A DNA stretch of 64,000 nt from Salipiger sp. IMCC34102 (lineage in GTDB: Bacteria; Pseudomonadota; Alphaproteobacteria; Rhodobacterales; Rhodobacteraceae), in assembly GCF_004145405.1 (NCBI RefSeq), contig NZ_SELQ01000007.1:62001-126000 (forward strand), read 5' to 3'. Each line of letters opens with the position of its first letter. Positions within the stretch are counted from its first letter, which is position 1. Below are positions 8,264-16,226 of the stretch, in pieces. Below the pieces are notes generated by a model. It did no database searches and was not told the origin of the DNA. It was given only the letters and a program-made list of their open reading frames with translations. The translations under genes and the position numbers were made by a program.

Positions 8264-9708
8264 CCGCCCGCGGTGCCCTCGATGCGGGCGATCGTCTCCG
8301 CCGGAACTTCGGGCGCGTCGAGCTGTGCAAGCAGCCGCGTCTTCACCGCCTCGGGCATCTCGCTGCCCTCGACCAGCGACTTGAGTGCCGCGCGCCGTTC
8401 GTCGTCCAGCGCCACGGGCGGGTCCGGCTCTGCCGGCGTGCCATCCTCGGACAGGGGACGGACGCCGATCCCGGCGCCCAGCAGGGGCGAGCGTTCCGAC
8501 ACGATCCGCGCGCCGGCCAGGTCCTCAGCCGCGATCAGCACGTCGTCGCCCTGCCGGCGCAGGATGCGGGTCTGGCGGCTTTCCAGCCGGTCTCCCTCTC
8601 CCACGACCAGCACCGTCTCGTCGGCCGCGACCGCCGTCGCGGGCACGCGGGCCACGTCGTCGAGGCTGGGTTCCTCGACCACGACGGTCACGAAATCGCC
8701 GGGACGCAGGGCCGCCGCCCCGTCGAGGGTCGCGAACAGAAGCCGCCCGGTCTGACCTTCGCCCACGGCGCCGCCGACCCGGTCGATCCGGCCCTCCGCG
8801 GTCACCTCGTCGCCGCCACCCAGCGAGACGCGCACCGGCAGCCCCTCGATGCCACCCGCCCCGGCCACCAGCCGCGCGAACTGCGCGGTCGAGACCCGGA
8901 AGGACACGTCCAGCAGGTCGGGATCCAGCAGGACGGCGAGCTGTTCGTTCGCTGTCACCCGGGTTCCTTCCGCGATGGCCACCTCGGACAGGATCCCGGC
9001 GAAGGGCGCCTCGACGGTGGTGTCCTGCAGCGTGCGGTCGGCCTCCGTCAGGTCGATCCGCGCCCTGTCGAGCGCCGTGGCCGCAGCGTCGATCCGCGCC
9101 TCGGCACTGGCGAGCGCCTGCCGGCGGGTCAGCACGCTGCCCTGCGCCGAGGACAGGGCGAGCTCGGCTTCCTCGACGCTCGACTGGGTGCCGACGCCAC
9201 GGTCGGCCAGGTCGCGCGCCCGGTCCAGGCTGGTCTGGCGCAGGCTCACCTGCGCCTCCGCAGCCGCAAGCTCGTCGCGGGCCAGCTCCAGCCCGCGATC
9301 CGCGTCGCGCACCTCGGCCTGGGCATCGCGCTGATCGGCTGCGGTGCGGTCGCGGGCGGCCTGCGCCGTGGCGGGATCGATCCGCAGCAGAACCTCGCCG
9401 GCCTCCACCGCGCCGCCGTCGACCAGCGCGTCTGAAACCTCCAGCACCGTGCCGCTCGCGCCCGCGCGCAGGTCCAGAGTACGACGGCTCAGGATCTCTC
9501 CGAACGTGCGCAACTGCGGCGACAGGGTGCTTGGGACGACCTCCGTCACGTTGACGGCGAAGACCCGCTCGCGGGACGGGAAGCTGCGGGGCTCCTCGTT
9601 CATCTTTGCCACGACCGCACCGCGCACCGTGCCGATGGCCACCGCCAGCAGCGCCAGGGTGGCGGCGAGCAGGAACACTCCGGTCAGGCTTCGGCGCAGG
9701 AAGCGCAT
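8260..9708 (-). CDS. RND efflux periplasmic adaptor (membrane fusion protein)
   Basis: A 482-residue membrane-fusion protein linking the RND permease to an outer-membrane channel. It has an N-terminal membrane anchor (LTGVFLLAATLALLAVAIG), then a lipoyl half-motif (LDLRAGASGTVLEVS), a long alanine/arginine-rich coiled-coil hairpin (about residues 125-235), the second lipoyl half (TTVEAPFAGILSEVAIAEG), and beta-barrel/MP domains. The C-terminal tail is an acidic extension of unknown role. The start is ATG 9708 with GAGGA six bases upstream; a TTG two codons earlier is less likely. First gene of the two-gene efflux operon. Confidence 0.92.
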   Translation of the reverse strand: MRFLRRSLTGVFLLAATLALLAVAIGTVRGAVVAKMNEEPRSFPSRERVFAVNVTEVVPSTLSPQLRTFGEILSRRTLDLRAGASGTVLEVSDALVDGGAVEAGEVLLRIDPATAQAARDRTAADQRDAQAEVRDADRGLELARDELAAAEAQVSLRQTSLDRARDLADRGVGTQSSVEEAELALSSAQGSVLTRRQALASAEARIDAAATALDRARIDLTEADRTLQDTTVEAPFAGILSEVAIAEGTRVTANEQLAVLLDPDLLDVSFRVSTAQFARLVAGAGGIEGLPVRVSLGGGDEVTAEGRIDRVGGAVGEGQTGRLLFATLDGAAALRPGDFVTVVVEEPSLDDVARVPATAVAADETVLVVGEGDRLESRQTRILRRQGDDVLIAAEDLAGARIVSERSPLLGAGIGVRPLSEDGTPAEPDPPVALDDERRAALKSLVEGSEMPEAVKTRLLAQLDAPEVPAETIARIEGTAGG

Positions 9709-9784
9709 GGGCAATCCTCGTCAGGGTCCCGATCTAGCTAAGCCCCTCCGGGCCGGGGGCCAAGCGATTAAACCCGGGGGCCGT

Positions 9785-10327
9785 TCACTTTCGCCGGCGA
9801 TGCTCGTCGAGCCGCGGCAGGATCTCGACGAAGTTGCAGGGCCTGTGACGGTAATCGAGCTGCCAGCGCAGGATCTCGTCCCAGGCGTCCTTGCATGCGC
9901 CGGTCGACCCCGGCAGCGCGAAAAGATAGGTGCCCATCGCCACCCCGCCGGTGGCCCGCGACTGCACCGCACTTGTGCCGATCTTGGTCATGCTGACATG
10001 GGTGAAGACGGTGCCGAAGGCGTCGATCTCCTTCTCGTAGACGTCGCGATGCGCCTCGACGGTCACGTCGCGCCCCGTCAGTCCCGTCCCGCCGGTCGAG
10101 ATCACGACGTCGACGGCCGGATCCCGGCACCAGTCGCGCAGCTGGCCCGCGATGGCGTCCCGGTCGTCGCGCAGGATCGCGCGGGCGGCAAGCACATGCC
10201 CTGCCGCCTCGAGTCGCGCCACGAGCGTGTCGCCCGAGCGGTCGTCGTCCGCCCCCCGGGTGTCGCTGACCGTCAGGATCGCGATGCGCACCGGGATGAA
10301 CTCGCGGGTCTCGTCGATGGTGCTCAT
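9785..10327 (-). CDS. moaB: Molybdenum cofactor biosynthesis protein MoaB
   Basis: A 180-residue MoaB/MogA-fold protein that adenylylates molybdopterin or aids metal insertion during molybdenum cofactor synthesis. Hallmarks are ILTVSDTRGADDDRSGDTL near residue 17, ISTGGTGLTGRDVT (the MPT-binding glycine motif), and FALPGSTGACKDAWDEIL near the C-terminus. ATG 10327 overlaps the stop of the upstream uracil-DNA glycosylase-like gene by 4 bases, so they form an operon. The molybdoenzyme xanthine dehydrogenase encoded 8 kb away would need this cofactor, although xdh is in a different transcription unit. Confidence 0.95.
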   Translation of the reverse strand: MSTIDETREFIPVRIAILTVSDTRGADDDRSGDTLVARLEAAGHVLAARAILRDDRDAIAGQLRDWCRDPAVDVVISTGGTGLTGRDVTVEAHRDVYEKEIDAFGTVFTHVSMTKIGTSAVQSRATGGVAMGTYLFALPGSTGACKDAWDEILRWQLDYRHRPCNFVEILPRLDEHRRRK

Positions 10328-11100
10328 GGCATGTCCCTCAGTTTCGCCTTCAACGCCAGCAGGTCGGCCCAGGCCTCGCGCTTGGCGGCGGTGTTGCGCA
10401 GAAGGTAGGCGGGATGGAACATCGGCAAGGCCGGACGTCCCAGGACCTCGACCCAGGTTCCGCGCATTCGCGTGATGCCCTGACGGCCCAGCATCGCCCC
10501 GCAGGGGGTGTTGCCCATCAGGACCAGCACGTCCGGCGCGGCCAGTGCGACGTGACGCTCGACGAAAGGCACCATCATCGCGACATCCGCCTTTCCGGGC
10601 GTCGCATTGCCCGGGGGCCGCCACGGCAGCACGTTGGTGATGTAGACGCCCTGGCCCGGATCCTGCGCCGCCCGGTCCAGCCCGATGGCGGCCAGCATCC
10701 GGTCCAGAAGCTGGCCCGCCTCGCCCACGAAGGGCTTGCCGACCCGGTCCTCGTTGGCTCCCGGCGCCTCGCCCAGGATCATCACCCGCGCCCCGGGCGT
10801 GCCGTCCGAGAAGACGAAATTGCGCGCCCCGCGCTTCACTTCACACAGATCGAAATCCGCCTGCGCCTTCGCCAGCGCCTCCAGGTCCGCCGCCGCCGCC
10901 GCCGCGTCACGGGCCAATCGCACGGGGTCCAGCGCCTCGGTCGTTACGGGCGGCGGCGGCGCCTTCGCCTCTGCCGCCTTCGGCGCGGGCTTCACCGCCT
11001 CTAGCGCCGTGCGGTCCACGGGCGCGTCGCCGATGGCATCCACCGCCCCCAGTTCCACCTGCCAGTCGAGCAGTGCCAGATCCGACCAATACGATTCCAT
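10324..11100 (-). CDS. Uracil-DNA glycosylase family protein (family 4-like)
   Basis: A 258-residue base-excision repair glycosylase-like protein. An N-terminal Ala/Pro-rich linker (about residues 35-60) precedes the UDG fold: ILGEAPGANEDRVGKPFVG (motif 1), TNVLPWRPPG, LMGNTPC, and the motif 2 region FHPAYLLRN. Family-4 enzymes carry a 4Fe-4S cluster bound by four cysteines. Here only two cysteines exist in the whole protein (FDLC and NTPC), so a classical cluster is unlikely. It overlaps moaB by 4 bases. Substrate specificity is inferred only from the fold. Confidence 0.85.
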   Translation of the reverse strand: MESYWSDLALLDWQVELGAVDAIGDAPVDRTALEAVKPAPKAAEAKAPPPPVTTEALDPVRLARDAAAAAADLEALAKAQADFDLCEVKRGARNFVFSDGTPGARVMILGEAPGANEDRVGKPFVGEAGQLLDRMLAAIGLDRAAQDPGQGVYITNVLPWRPPGNATPGKADVAMMVPFVERHVALAAPDVLVLMGNTPCGAMLGRQGITRMRGTWVEVLGRPALPMFHPAYLLRNTAAKREAWADLLALKAKLRDMP

Positions 11101-11142
11101 GTCCCCCGAATACCCCGCCCCGCCCCCGAAGGGCAGTCCCCC

Positions 11143-11209
11143 AGTTTCATCTGGCCATACAAACTCCGGGGGGAGGCCGTAGGCCGGGGGGCTGGCCCCC
11201 CTCCGCCGC
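11143..11209 (+). repeat. Interspersed repeat, family 2, copy A
   Basis: Contains TTCATCTGGCCATACAAACT followed by a C/G block with two inverted units (CCGGGGGGAGGCC...GGCCGGGGGG and GGGGGGC...GCCCCCC). The same design recurs at 19687-19746 (inside xdhB) and, inverted, at 48706-48776. Here it lies in the gap upstream of pyrB, ending about 38 bases before its ATG. Confidence 0.8.
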
Positions 11210-11246
11210 CCGCCCTATAAACCGTCCCTAGAACAGGAGCCCGCCC

Positions 11247-12191
11247 ATGACCTTCCGCGCCCGCCACCTGCTGGGGATCGAGCATCTCGCCCCCGACGAG
11301 ATCACCACGCTCCTCGACCTCGCCGACACCTACGCCGAGGCCAACCGCAGCGGCACCGCCCCCCGCGATAGGCTGGCGGGGCTCACGCAGATCAACATGT
11401 TCTTCGAGAATTCCACCCGCACCCAGGCCAGCTTCGAGCTTGCGGGCAAGCGGCTCGGCGCGGACGTGATGAACATGGGCATGCAGACCTCTAGCCTGAA
11501 GAAGGGAGAGACGCTGATCGACACGGCGCTGACGCTCAACGCCATGCACCCCGACCTGCTGGTGGTGCGGCATCCCTCCTCGGGGGCCGTGGACCTGCTG
11601 GCGCAGAAGGTGAACGCCGCCGTGTTGAACGCGGGCGACGGGCGGCACGAGCACCCCACGCAGGCGCTTCTGGACGCGCTGACGATCCGCCGCGCCAGAG
11701 GGCGGCTGCATCGCCTGTCGATCGCGATCTGCGGCGACATCGCGCATTCCCGCGTGGCGCGCTCGAACATCCTGCTCTTGGGCAAGATGGAGAACCGCAT
11801 CCGTCTCATCGCCCCGCCCACCTTGATGCCCAGCGGCATCGCCGACTTCGGGGCCGAGGTCTTCACCGACATGCGCGCGGGCCTCGACGGTGCCGACGTG
11901 GTGATGATGCTGCGCCTGCAGAAGGAGCGCATGGACGGCGGCTTCATTCCCTCGGAACGCGAATACTTCCACCGCTACGGGCTGGATGCCGAGAAGCTTG
12001 CCTACGCCAAGCCCGACGCCATCGTCATGCACCCCGGCCCGATGAACCGCGGGGTGGAGATCGACGGCACCATCGCCGACGACATCAACCGCTCGGTCAT
12101 CCAGACCCAGGTCGAGATGGGCGTCGCCGTCCGCATGGCCGCGATGGACCTGCTGGCGCAGAATCTGCGCGCCGACCGCGCGGCGGCCTGA
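11247..12191 (+). CDS. pyrB: Aspartate carbamoyltransferase catalytic subunit
   Basis: Condenses carbamoyl phosphate with aspartate, the committed step of pyrimidine synthesis. It has 314 residues, the usual length. The carbamoyl-phosphate signature [13 protein letters not shown] is at about residues 52-64, followed by HPSSGA, the [14 protein letters not shown] motif and [12 protein letters not shown] near the C-terminus. ATG 11247 is preceded by a clear AGGAG. A membrane protein follows on the same strand, but no pyrC is adjacent in this window, and no pyrI regulatory subunit is seen. Confidence 0.97.
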   Translation: MTFRARHLLGIEHLAPDEITTLLDLADTYAEANRSGTAPRDRLAGLTQINMFFENSTRTQASFELAGKRLGADVMNMGMQTSSLKKGETLIDTALTLNAMHPDLLVVRHPSSGAVDLLAQKVNAAVLNAGDGRHEHPTQALLDALTIRRARGRLHRLSIAICGDIAHSRVARSNILLLGKMENRIRLIAPPTLMPSGIADFGAEVFTDMRAGLDGADVVMMLRLQKERMDGGFIPSEREYFHRYGLDAEKLAYAKPDAIVMHPGPMNRGVEIDGTIADDINRSVIQTQVEMGVAVRMAAMDLLAQNLRADRAAA

Positions 12192-12358
12192 AACACAGCC
12201 CCCCGGACCCGATCCGGGACCTCGTCCCGCCAGGCGCGCCCTGCCGTTCCCCGCACGCAGCGATGCCATCCCGGCGCGCCGCACCGTACTGGCACGTTCT
12301 TGCGGAACCCGGTCCGCGGGCCTGCGTTGACGCCGTAATCCCTGCTCAAGGCCCTCGC

Positions 12359-12880
12359 ATGACCCTGACCATCCCGGCCAACGACCACGGCCAGATCCGC
12401 ATCTTCTCCCTCACGCCGCCCGTGGCGCAGTCCCTGATGGAGGCGGAACCCCAGGCCGTTCACCGCGCGCTGGGCGCGAAAGATCTGAACATGGACTTCG
12501 TGGACGTGGTGGACACGCGCAACCTCGCGGGGTTGAGCCTGCTGGACTACCTGCACCAGGGCTACGACGTGCCGGCGGACGCCGCCGACAACGCCGCGCT
12601 GCGGGGTATCGACGGACCGGTCATCTTGGTGATGTCGCGTGCCACCTCGGGGCGCGAGGTCACGCTGACCCCGGTGCAGGGCGTGCGCCACGTCACCACC
12701 GTGGGAGAGCCCGTGCGTCTGGCGGTCCCCTCCAGCCCGCTGCCAAGCGCCACGGCAGAGGGCAACGTCCGCCCCGGCAAGGCTGTGCCATCGAATGGCG
12801 CCATCTCCGGGCGGGTTGCGACGATAGCACTTCTGGTGCTGTTCGTCCTTGTCGCCGTGATGATCTGGATCGCGGCCTGA
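12359..12880 (+). CDS. Conserved hypothetical protein with C-terminal membrane anchor
   Basis: A 173-residue protein beginning MTLTIPANDHGQIRIFSLT. The first 150 residues look soluble and the last 23 form one hydrophobic helix (TIALLVLFVLVAVMIWIAA), so it is probably tail-anchored with the bulk in the cytoplasm. It follows pyrB by 167 bases on the same strand, and a protein of this type next to pyrB is a common roseobacter arrangement as far as I recall. No catalytic motif is visible. The upstream-extended frame from 12263 is not preferred, because ATG 12359 has AAGG at good spacing. Confidence 0.75.
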   Translation: MTLTIPANDHGQIRIFSLTPPVAQSLMEAEPQAVHRALGAKDLNMDFVDVVDTRNLAGLSLLDYLHQGYDVPADAADNAALRGIDGPVILVMSRATSGREVTLTPVQGVRHVTTVGEPVRLAVPSSPLPSATAEGNVRPGKAVPSNGAISGRVATIALLVLFVLVAVMIWIAA

Positions 12881-12933
12881 ACGAAGGCCCGCGCCCACGC
12901 GGATCCGTATCCGCAACCGGGCGCTCATAGCAA

Positions 12934-12959
12934 AAAGGGCGGCCCGAAGACCGCCCTTT
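12934..12959 (-). terminator. Rho-independent terminator between convergent genes
   Basis: Perfect 9-bp stem AAAGGGCGG / CCGCCCTTT with an 8-base loop. On the minus strand the hairpin is followed by TTG after an extended U-rich edge (GCCCTTTTTG), fitting the end of the purine operon. It may serve the plus strand as well. Confidence 0.8.
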
Positions 12960-12978
12960 CCCACGGGGATGACCGCGT

Positions 12979-14055
12979 TTATTCGGGGATGTCGCCCTCG
13001 ATGCCCTCGACGTAGAAGTTCATGCCCAGCAAGGTCTCGTCGTCTGCCGTCTCGCCGTCGGCCAGCCATTCGGACCCGTCCTGCCGATTGATCGGCCCGG
13101 TGAACGGGTGATAGGAGCCGTCGGCGATCCGGTCGCGCAGATCCTCGGCGGAGGCCTTCACCTCGGCGGGTACGGCCTCGGTGATCTCGCCGATGCCCAC
13201 CATGCCCTCGTCGATCCCGTGCCAGACGTTCGACGTCTCCCAGGTGCCGTCCATTACGGCGCCCACGCGCTCGATGTAGTAGGGTGCCCAGTTGTCGATG
13301 ATCGACGAGACGCGCGGCATCGGCGCGTATTCCGCCATGTCCGAGGCCTGACCGAAGGTATAGACGTTGCCCGCCGCCTCGGCTGCAGCTTGCGGCGCGG
13401 TCGAATCGGTGTGCTGAAGGATCACGTCCGCGCCCTGTTCGATCAGCACGTTGGCGGCCTCGGCCTCCTGCGCGGGGTCGAACCAGGTGTAGGCCCAGAC
13501 GATCTTGAACTCGACGTCCGGGTTCACTTCCTTGGCGTGCAGGTAGGCCGCGTTGATGCCCTGGACGACCTCCGGAATCGGGAAGGAGCCGATGTAGCCG
13601 ATGACGTTGCTTTCCGTCAGGTGACCCGCGATGTGACCCTGCACCGCCCGGCCTTCGTAGAAGCGGGCGTTGTAGGCGCTGACGTTCTCGGCCGTCTTGT
13701 AGCCGGTCGCGTGTTCGAACTTCACGTCCGGGAACTTGGCGGCCACGTTCATCGTGGGATCCATGTAGCCGAAGGACGTGGTGAAGATCAGGTCCGCGCC
13801 GTTGAGCGCCATTTCGGTCATCACGCGCTCGGCGTCGGGGCCTTCGGGCACGCTTTCGACGTAGACGGTCTCCACCGCGTCGCCGAATTCCTCCTCGACG
13901 GCCTGGCGGGCTTGGTCGTGCTCGTAGGTCCAGCCGCCGTCGCCGACGGGTCCGACGTAGACGAAGCCGACCTTCGTGGGGTCGTCCTGGGCCATGGCGG
14001 GGGCACCGAAGGCCAGGATGGCGGCGCTGGTGGCAAGCAGGGTTCTGCGGTTCAT
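12979..14055 (-). CDS. BMP-family ABC transporter substrate-binding protein (nucleoside/purine type)
   Basis: Periplasmic binding protein of 358 residues of the basic membrane protein/PnrA family, which binds purine nucleosides or related compounds. It has a clear signal peptide (MNRRTLLATSAAILAFGAPAMAQ) and then VGFVYVGPVGDGGWTYEHDQ, the ligand-site motif of BMP proteins. Further family segments are TTSFGYMDPTMNVAAKFPD, HVTESN-like GHLTESNVIGYIG and ADVILQHTDSTAPQ. A good Shine-Dalgarno (AGGAGAG) precedes ATG 14055. It is the last gene of the xdhABC-transporter operon, so the ligand is probably a purine or purine nucleoside feeding xanthine dehydrogenase (inference from context). Confidence 0.9.
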   Translation of the reverse strand: MNRRTLLATSAAILAFGAPAMAQDDPTKVGFVYVGPVGDGGWTYEHDQARQAVEEEFGDAVETVYVESVPEGPDAERVMTEMALNGADLIFTTSFGYMDPTMNVAAKFPDVKFEHATGYKTAENVSAYNARFYEGRAVQGHIAGHLTESNVIGYIGSFPIPEVVQGINAAYLHAKEVNPDVEFKIVWAYTWFDPAQEAEAANVLIEQGADVILQHTDSTAPQAAAEAAGNVYTFGQASDMAEYAPMPRVSSIIDNWAPYYIERVGAVMDGTWETSNVWHGIDEGMVGIGEITEAVPAEVKASAEDLRDRIADGSYHPFTGPINRQDGSEWLADGETADDETLLGMNFYVEGIEGDIPE

Positions 14056-14079
14056 GGATACTCTCCTGTTGGGTGGCCT

Positions 14080-14994
14080 CTAGCGGGCCGCGTGAAAGAT
14101 CTTGCCCAGCGAGCCCGGGCTGCGTCCGGCCGACATGATGACCAGAACGGCGATGGTGGCAAGGTAGGGCGTCATCGACAGGTACTCGACCGGGATCGCG
14201 ACACCCGCCGCCTGAAGGTTAAGCTGCAATACGGTGACGCCGCCGAAAAGATAGGCCCCGAGCACAAGCCGCCCGGGCCGCCAGCTGGCGAAGACCACGA
14301 TCGCCAGCGCGATCCAGCCCGCCCCCGCCGTCATGCCCTCGGTCCATTGCGGCACCCGCACGAGGCTCAGGTAGGCACCCCCCAGGCCCGCGCAGGCCCC
14401 GCCGAAGGCGATGGCCAGCATCCGGGTCCGACGCACGGAATAGCCCAGCGCATGGGCCGCGTCGTGGTTCTCGCCCACCGCGCGCAGGATCAGCCCCGCG
14501 CGGCTTCGGTTGAGAAACAGCCAGACGCCCAGCACGATGAAAAGGCCCAGGTAGACCATCGGGTCGTGCCGGAAGACGATGGGCCCGATCACCGGGATGT
14601 CCGACAGCAACGGCACGTCGAGATCGGGGAAACTCGGCGCCTTCACCCCGATGTAGCCCTGGCCCAGAAGCGCGCTCAGCCCCAGGCCGAAGAGTGTCAG
14701 CGCCAGCCCCGTCGCCACCTGGTTCGACAGAAGGTACTGGGTCAGCACCCCGAAGACGAGGCTCAGCGCGGCCCCGCCCACCGCCGCCCCCGCGAAGCCG
14801 AGCCAGGGGCTGCCGGTGTTCACCGCCACGATGAAGCCCACGACGGCGCCGGTGATCATCATCCCCTCGACCCCGAGGTTCAGCACGCCCGCGCGCTCCG
14901 CCACCAGTTCACCGATGGCGGCGAGCAGGATCGGCGTGGCGGCCACCATCAGCGAGGCCAGCAACAGGATCGGGTTGATCGAACTCAGATCCAT
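14080..14994 (-). CDS. ABC transporter permease 2 (nucleoside-type importer)
   Basis: A 304-residue inner-membrane permease of the BPD_transp_2 (RbsC/YufQ-like) family, starting MDLSSINPILLLASLMVAATP. Multiple helices span the protein. The family motif GELVAERAGVLNLGVEGMM near residue 27-45 is diagnostic for this importer class. The start overlaps the stop of permease 1 by one base (TGATG), and the binding-protein gene follows 25 bases downstream. The much longer open frame that extends to 16755 is an artefact of another frame and is not used. Confidence 0.93.
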   Translation of the reverse strand: MDLSSINPILLLASLMVAATPILLAAIGELVAERAGVLNLGVEGMMITGAVVGFIVAVNTGSPWLGFAGAAVGGAALSLVFGVLTQYLLSNQVATGLALTLFGLGLSALLGQGYIGVKAPSFPDLDVPLLSDIPVIGPIVFRHDPMVYLGLFIVLGVWLFLNRSRAGLILRAVGENHDAAHALGYSVRRTRMLAIAFGGACAGLGGAYLSLVRVPQWTEGMTAGAGWIALAIVVFASWRPGRLVLGAYLFGGVTVLQLNLQAAGVAIPVEYLSMTPYLATIAVLVIMSAGRSPGSLGKIFHAAR

Positions 14995-16079
14995 CAGGCA
15001 AGGCTCCTTTTGCGGAACCGCAGGCGATAATGCGTCAGCACGTCCACCGCCAGCAGGGTGAAGAGCAGCATGCCCTGCAGCAGGCTGATCGCGGCGGAAG
15101 GGAGGCCCAGGCTCGACTGCGCGATTCCGCCGCCGATGTAGGTCAGCGCCATCAGCGCGCCCGCCGCGAGGATTCCCAGCGGGTTGAGCCGGCCCAGGAA
15201 GGCCACGATGATCGCCGTGAAGCCGTAGCCCACGTTGAAGTCGATGCTGATCTGGCCCGCCGGTCCCGCCACCTCGAACAGGCCCGCGGCCCCGGCCAGC
15301 GCGCCCGACAGCCCCATGCACATCAGGATCATCCGCGCGGGACTGACCCCCGCGAAACGCGCGGCCCGCGGGGCCTGACCCGCCAGCCGCACGTGGAAAC
15401 CGAACAGATGCCGCGACAGCACGACGTAGGCGAAGATCACCGCGATCAGCGCCGCCACAACGCCCCAGTGCAGCCCCGAGCCTTCGATCAGGTCGAGGTT
15501 CGCAGAAGAGGTGTATTGCGCAAGGTTCCGGCTGCCCGGAAAACCCATGCCGTCGGGGTTGCGCATGGCCCCCAGCGCCATCGCGGCCAGAAGTTGCTCG
15601 GCCACGTAGACCAGCATCAGGCTCACCAGGATCTCGTTGGTGCCGAAACGCACGCGCAAGAGCCCCGGGATCATCGCCCAGGCCCAGCCTCCCAGCGCGC
15701 CCGCGATCACCATGAGCGGGAAGATCAGCCAGCGCGCCTCCATCGGGTAGAGCGCAAGCGCCACGCCCGCCCCGCAGATGGCACCCATGATGTACTGACC
15801 TTCCGCGCCGATGTTCCACACGCCCGCGCGAAAGCCGAACGACAGGCCCACGGCGATCAGCACGAGCGGCGCACCCTTGATCAGGATCTGCGGTCGGTAA
15901 TACCAGGCGAACTCCGAGAAGACCGGATCGAAGAAGATCGTCCGGATCACCTCCACCGGGTTCTTGCCGAGGGCGGCGAACATCAGCCCCGAGAGGACCA
16001 TCGTCAGCGCAACCGCCAGAAGCGGCGACGCCCAGGCCCAGGTCCGCGACGGCTGCGGCCGTTTTTCCAGCGCGATCAT
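14994..16079 (-). CDS. ABC transporter permease 1 (nucleoside-type importer)
   Basis: A 361-residue inner-membrane permease partner. After a cytoplasmic N-terminus (MIALEKRPQPSRTWAW) come about nine to ten helices. The motif SFGFRAGVWNIGAEGQYIMG near residue 100 is the counterpart of the loop that contacts the ATPase in YufP-type permeases. ATG 16079 has an AGGGGG ribosome-binding site. The gene is separated from the ATPase by 147 bases holding a family-1 repeat, the only sizeable gap in this otherwise tightly packed operon. Confidence 0.93.
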   Translation of the reverse strand: MIALEKRPQPSRTWAWASPLLAVALTMVLSGLMFAALGKNPVEVIRTIFFDPVFSEFAWYYRPQILIKGAPLVLIAVGLSFGFRAGVWNIGAEGQYIMGAICGAGVALALYPMEARWLIFPLMVIAGALGGWAWAMIPGLLRVRFGTNEILVSLMLVYVAEQLLAAMALGAMRNPDGMGFPGSRNLAQYTSSANLDLIEGSGLHWGVVAALIAVIFAYVVLSRHLFGFHVRLAGQAPRAARFAGVSPARMILMCMGLSGALAGAAGLFEVAGPAGQISIDFNVGYGFTAIIVAFLGRLNPLGILAAGALMALTYIGGGIAQSSLGLPSAAISLLQGMLLFTLLAVDVLTHYRLRFRKRSLA

Positions 16080-16120
16080 GCGCCCCCTTTCCGATGGCCG
16101 CGCCACCGCGCCCCACCAGG

Positions 16121-16167
16121 CTTCTTTGGATTGAAAATACTTGCCCCGCCGGCGAGGCGTCCCGCAC
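16121..16167 (-). repeat. Interspersed repeat, family 1, copy 2 (inside the purine operon)
   Basis: On the minus strand: GTGCGGGACGCC, the palindrome GCCTCGCCGGCGGGGC, then AAGTATTTTCAATCC and AAAGAAGCC. It lies between the ABC ATPase stop and permease 1. The hairpin followed by a U-rich tract faces the direction of operon transcription, so it could reduce read-through to the permeases and binding protein. Confidence 0.8.
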
Positions 16168-16226
16168 TCTGAGGATGTGCCGCCGCTTGATGCGCCGGGC
16201 GATAGGTCGGTCCCATCCCGGCTCCG

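Noticed and set aside
5135-8755. 1206-residue plus-strand open frame opposite the RND permease, and similar long frames elsewhere
   Set aside because: Composition (His/Arg/Asp-rich, no domain) and exact antisense position to real genes show these are third-position GC shadows.
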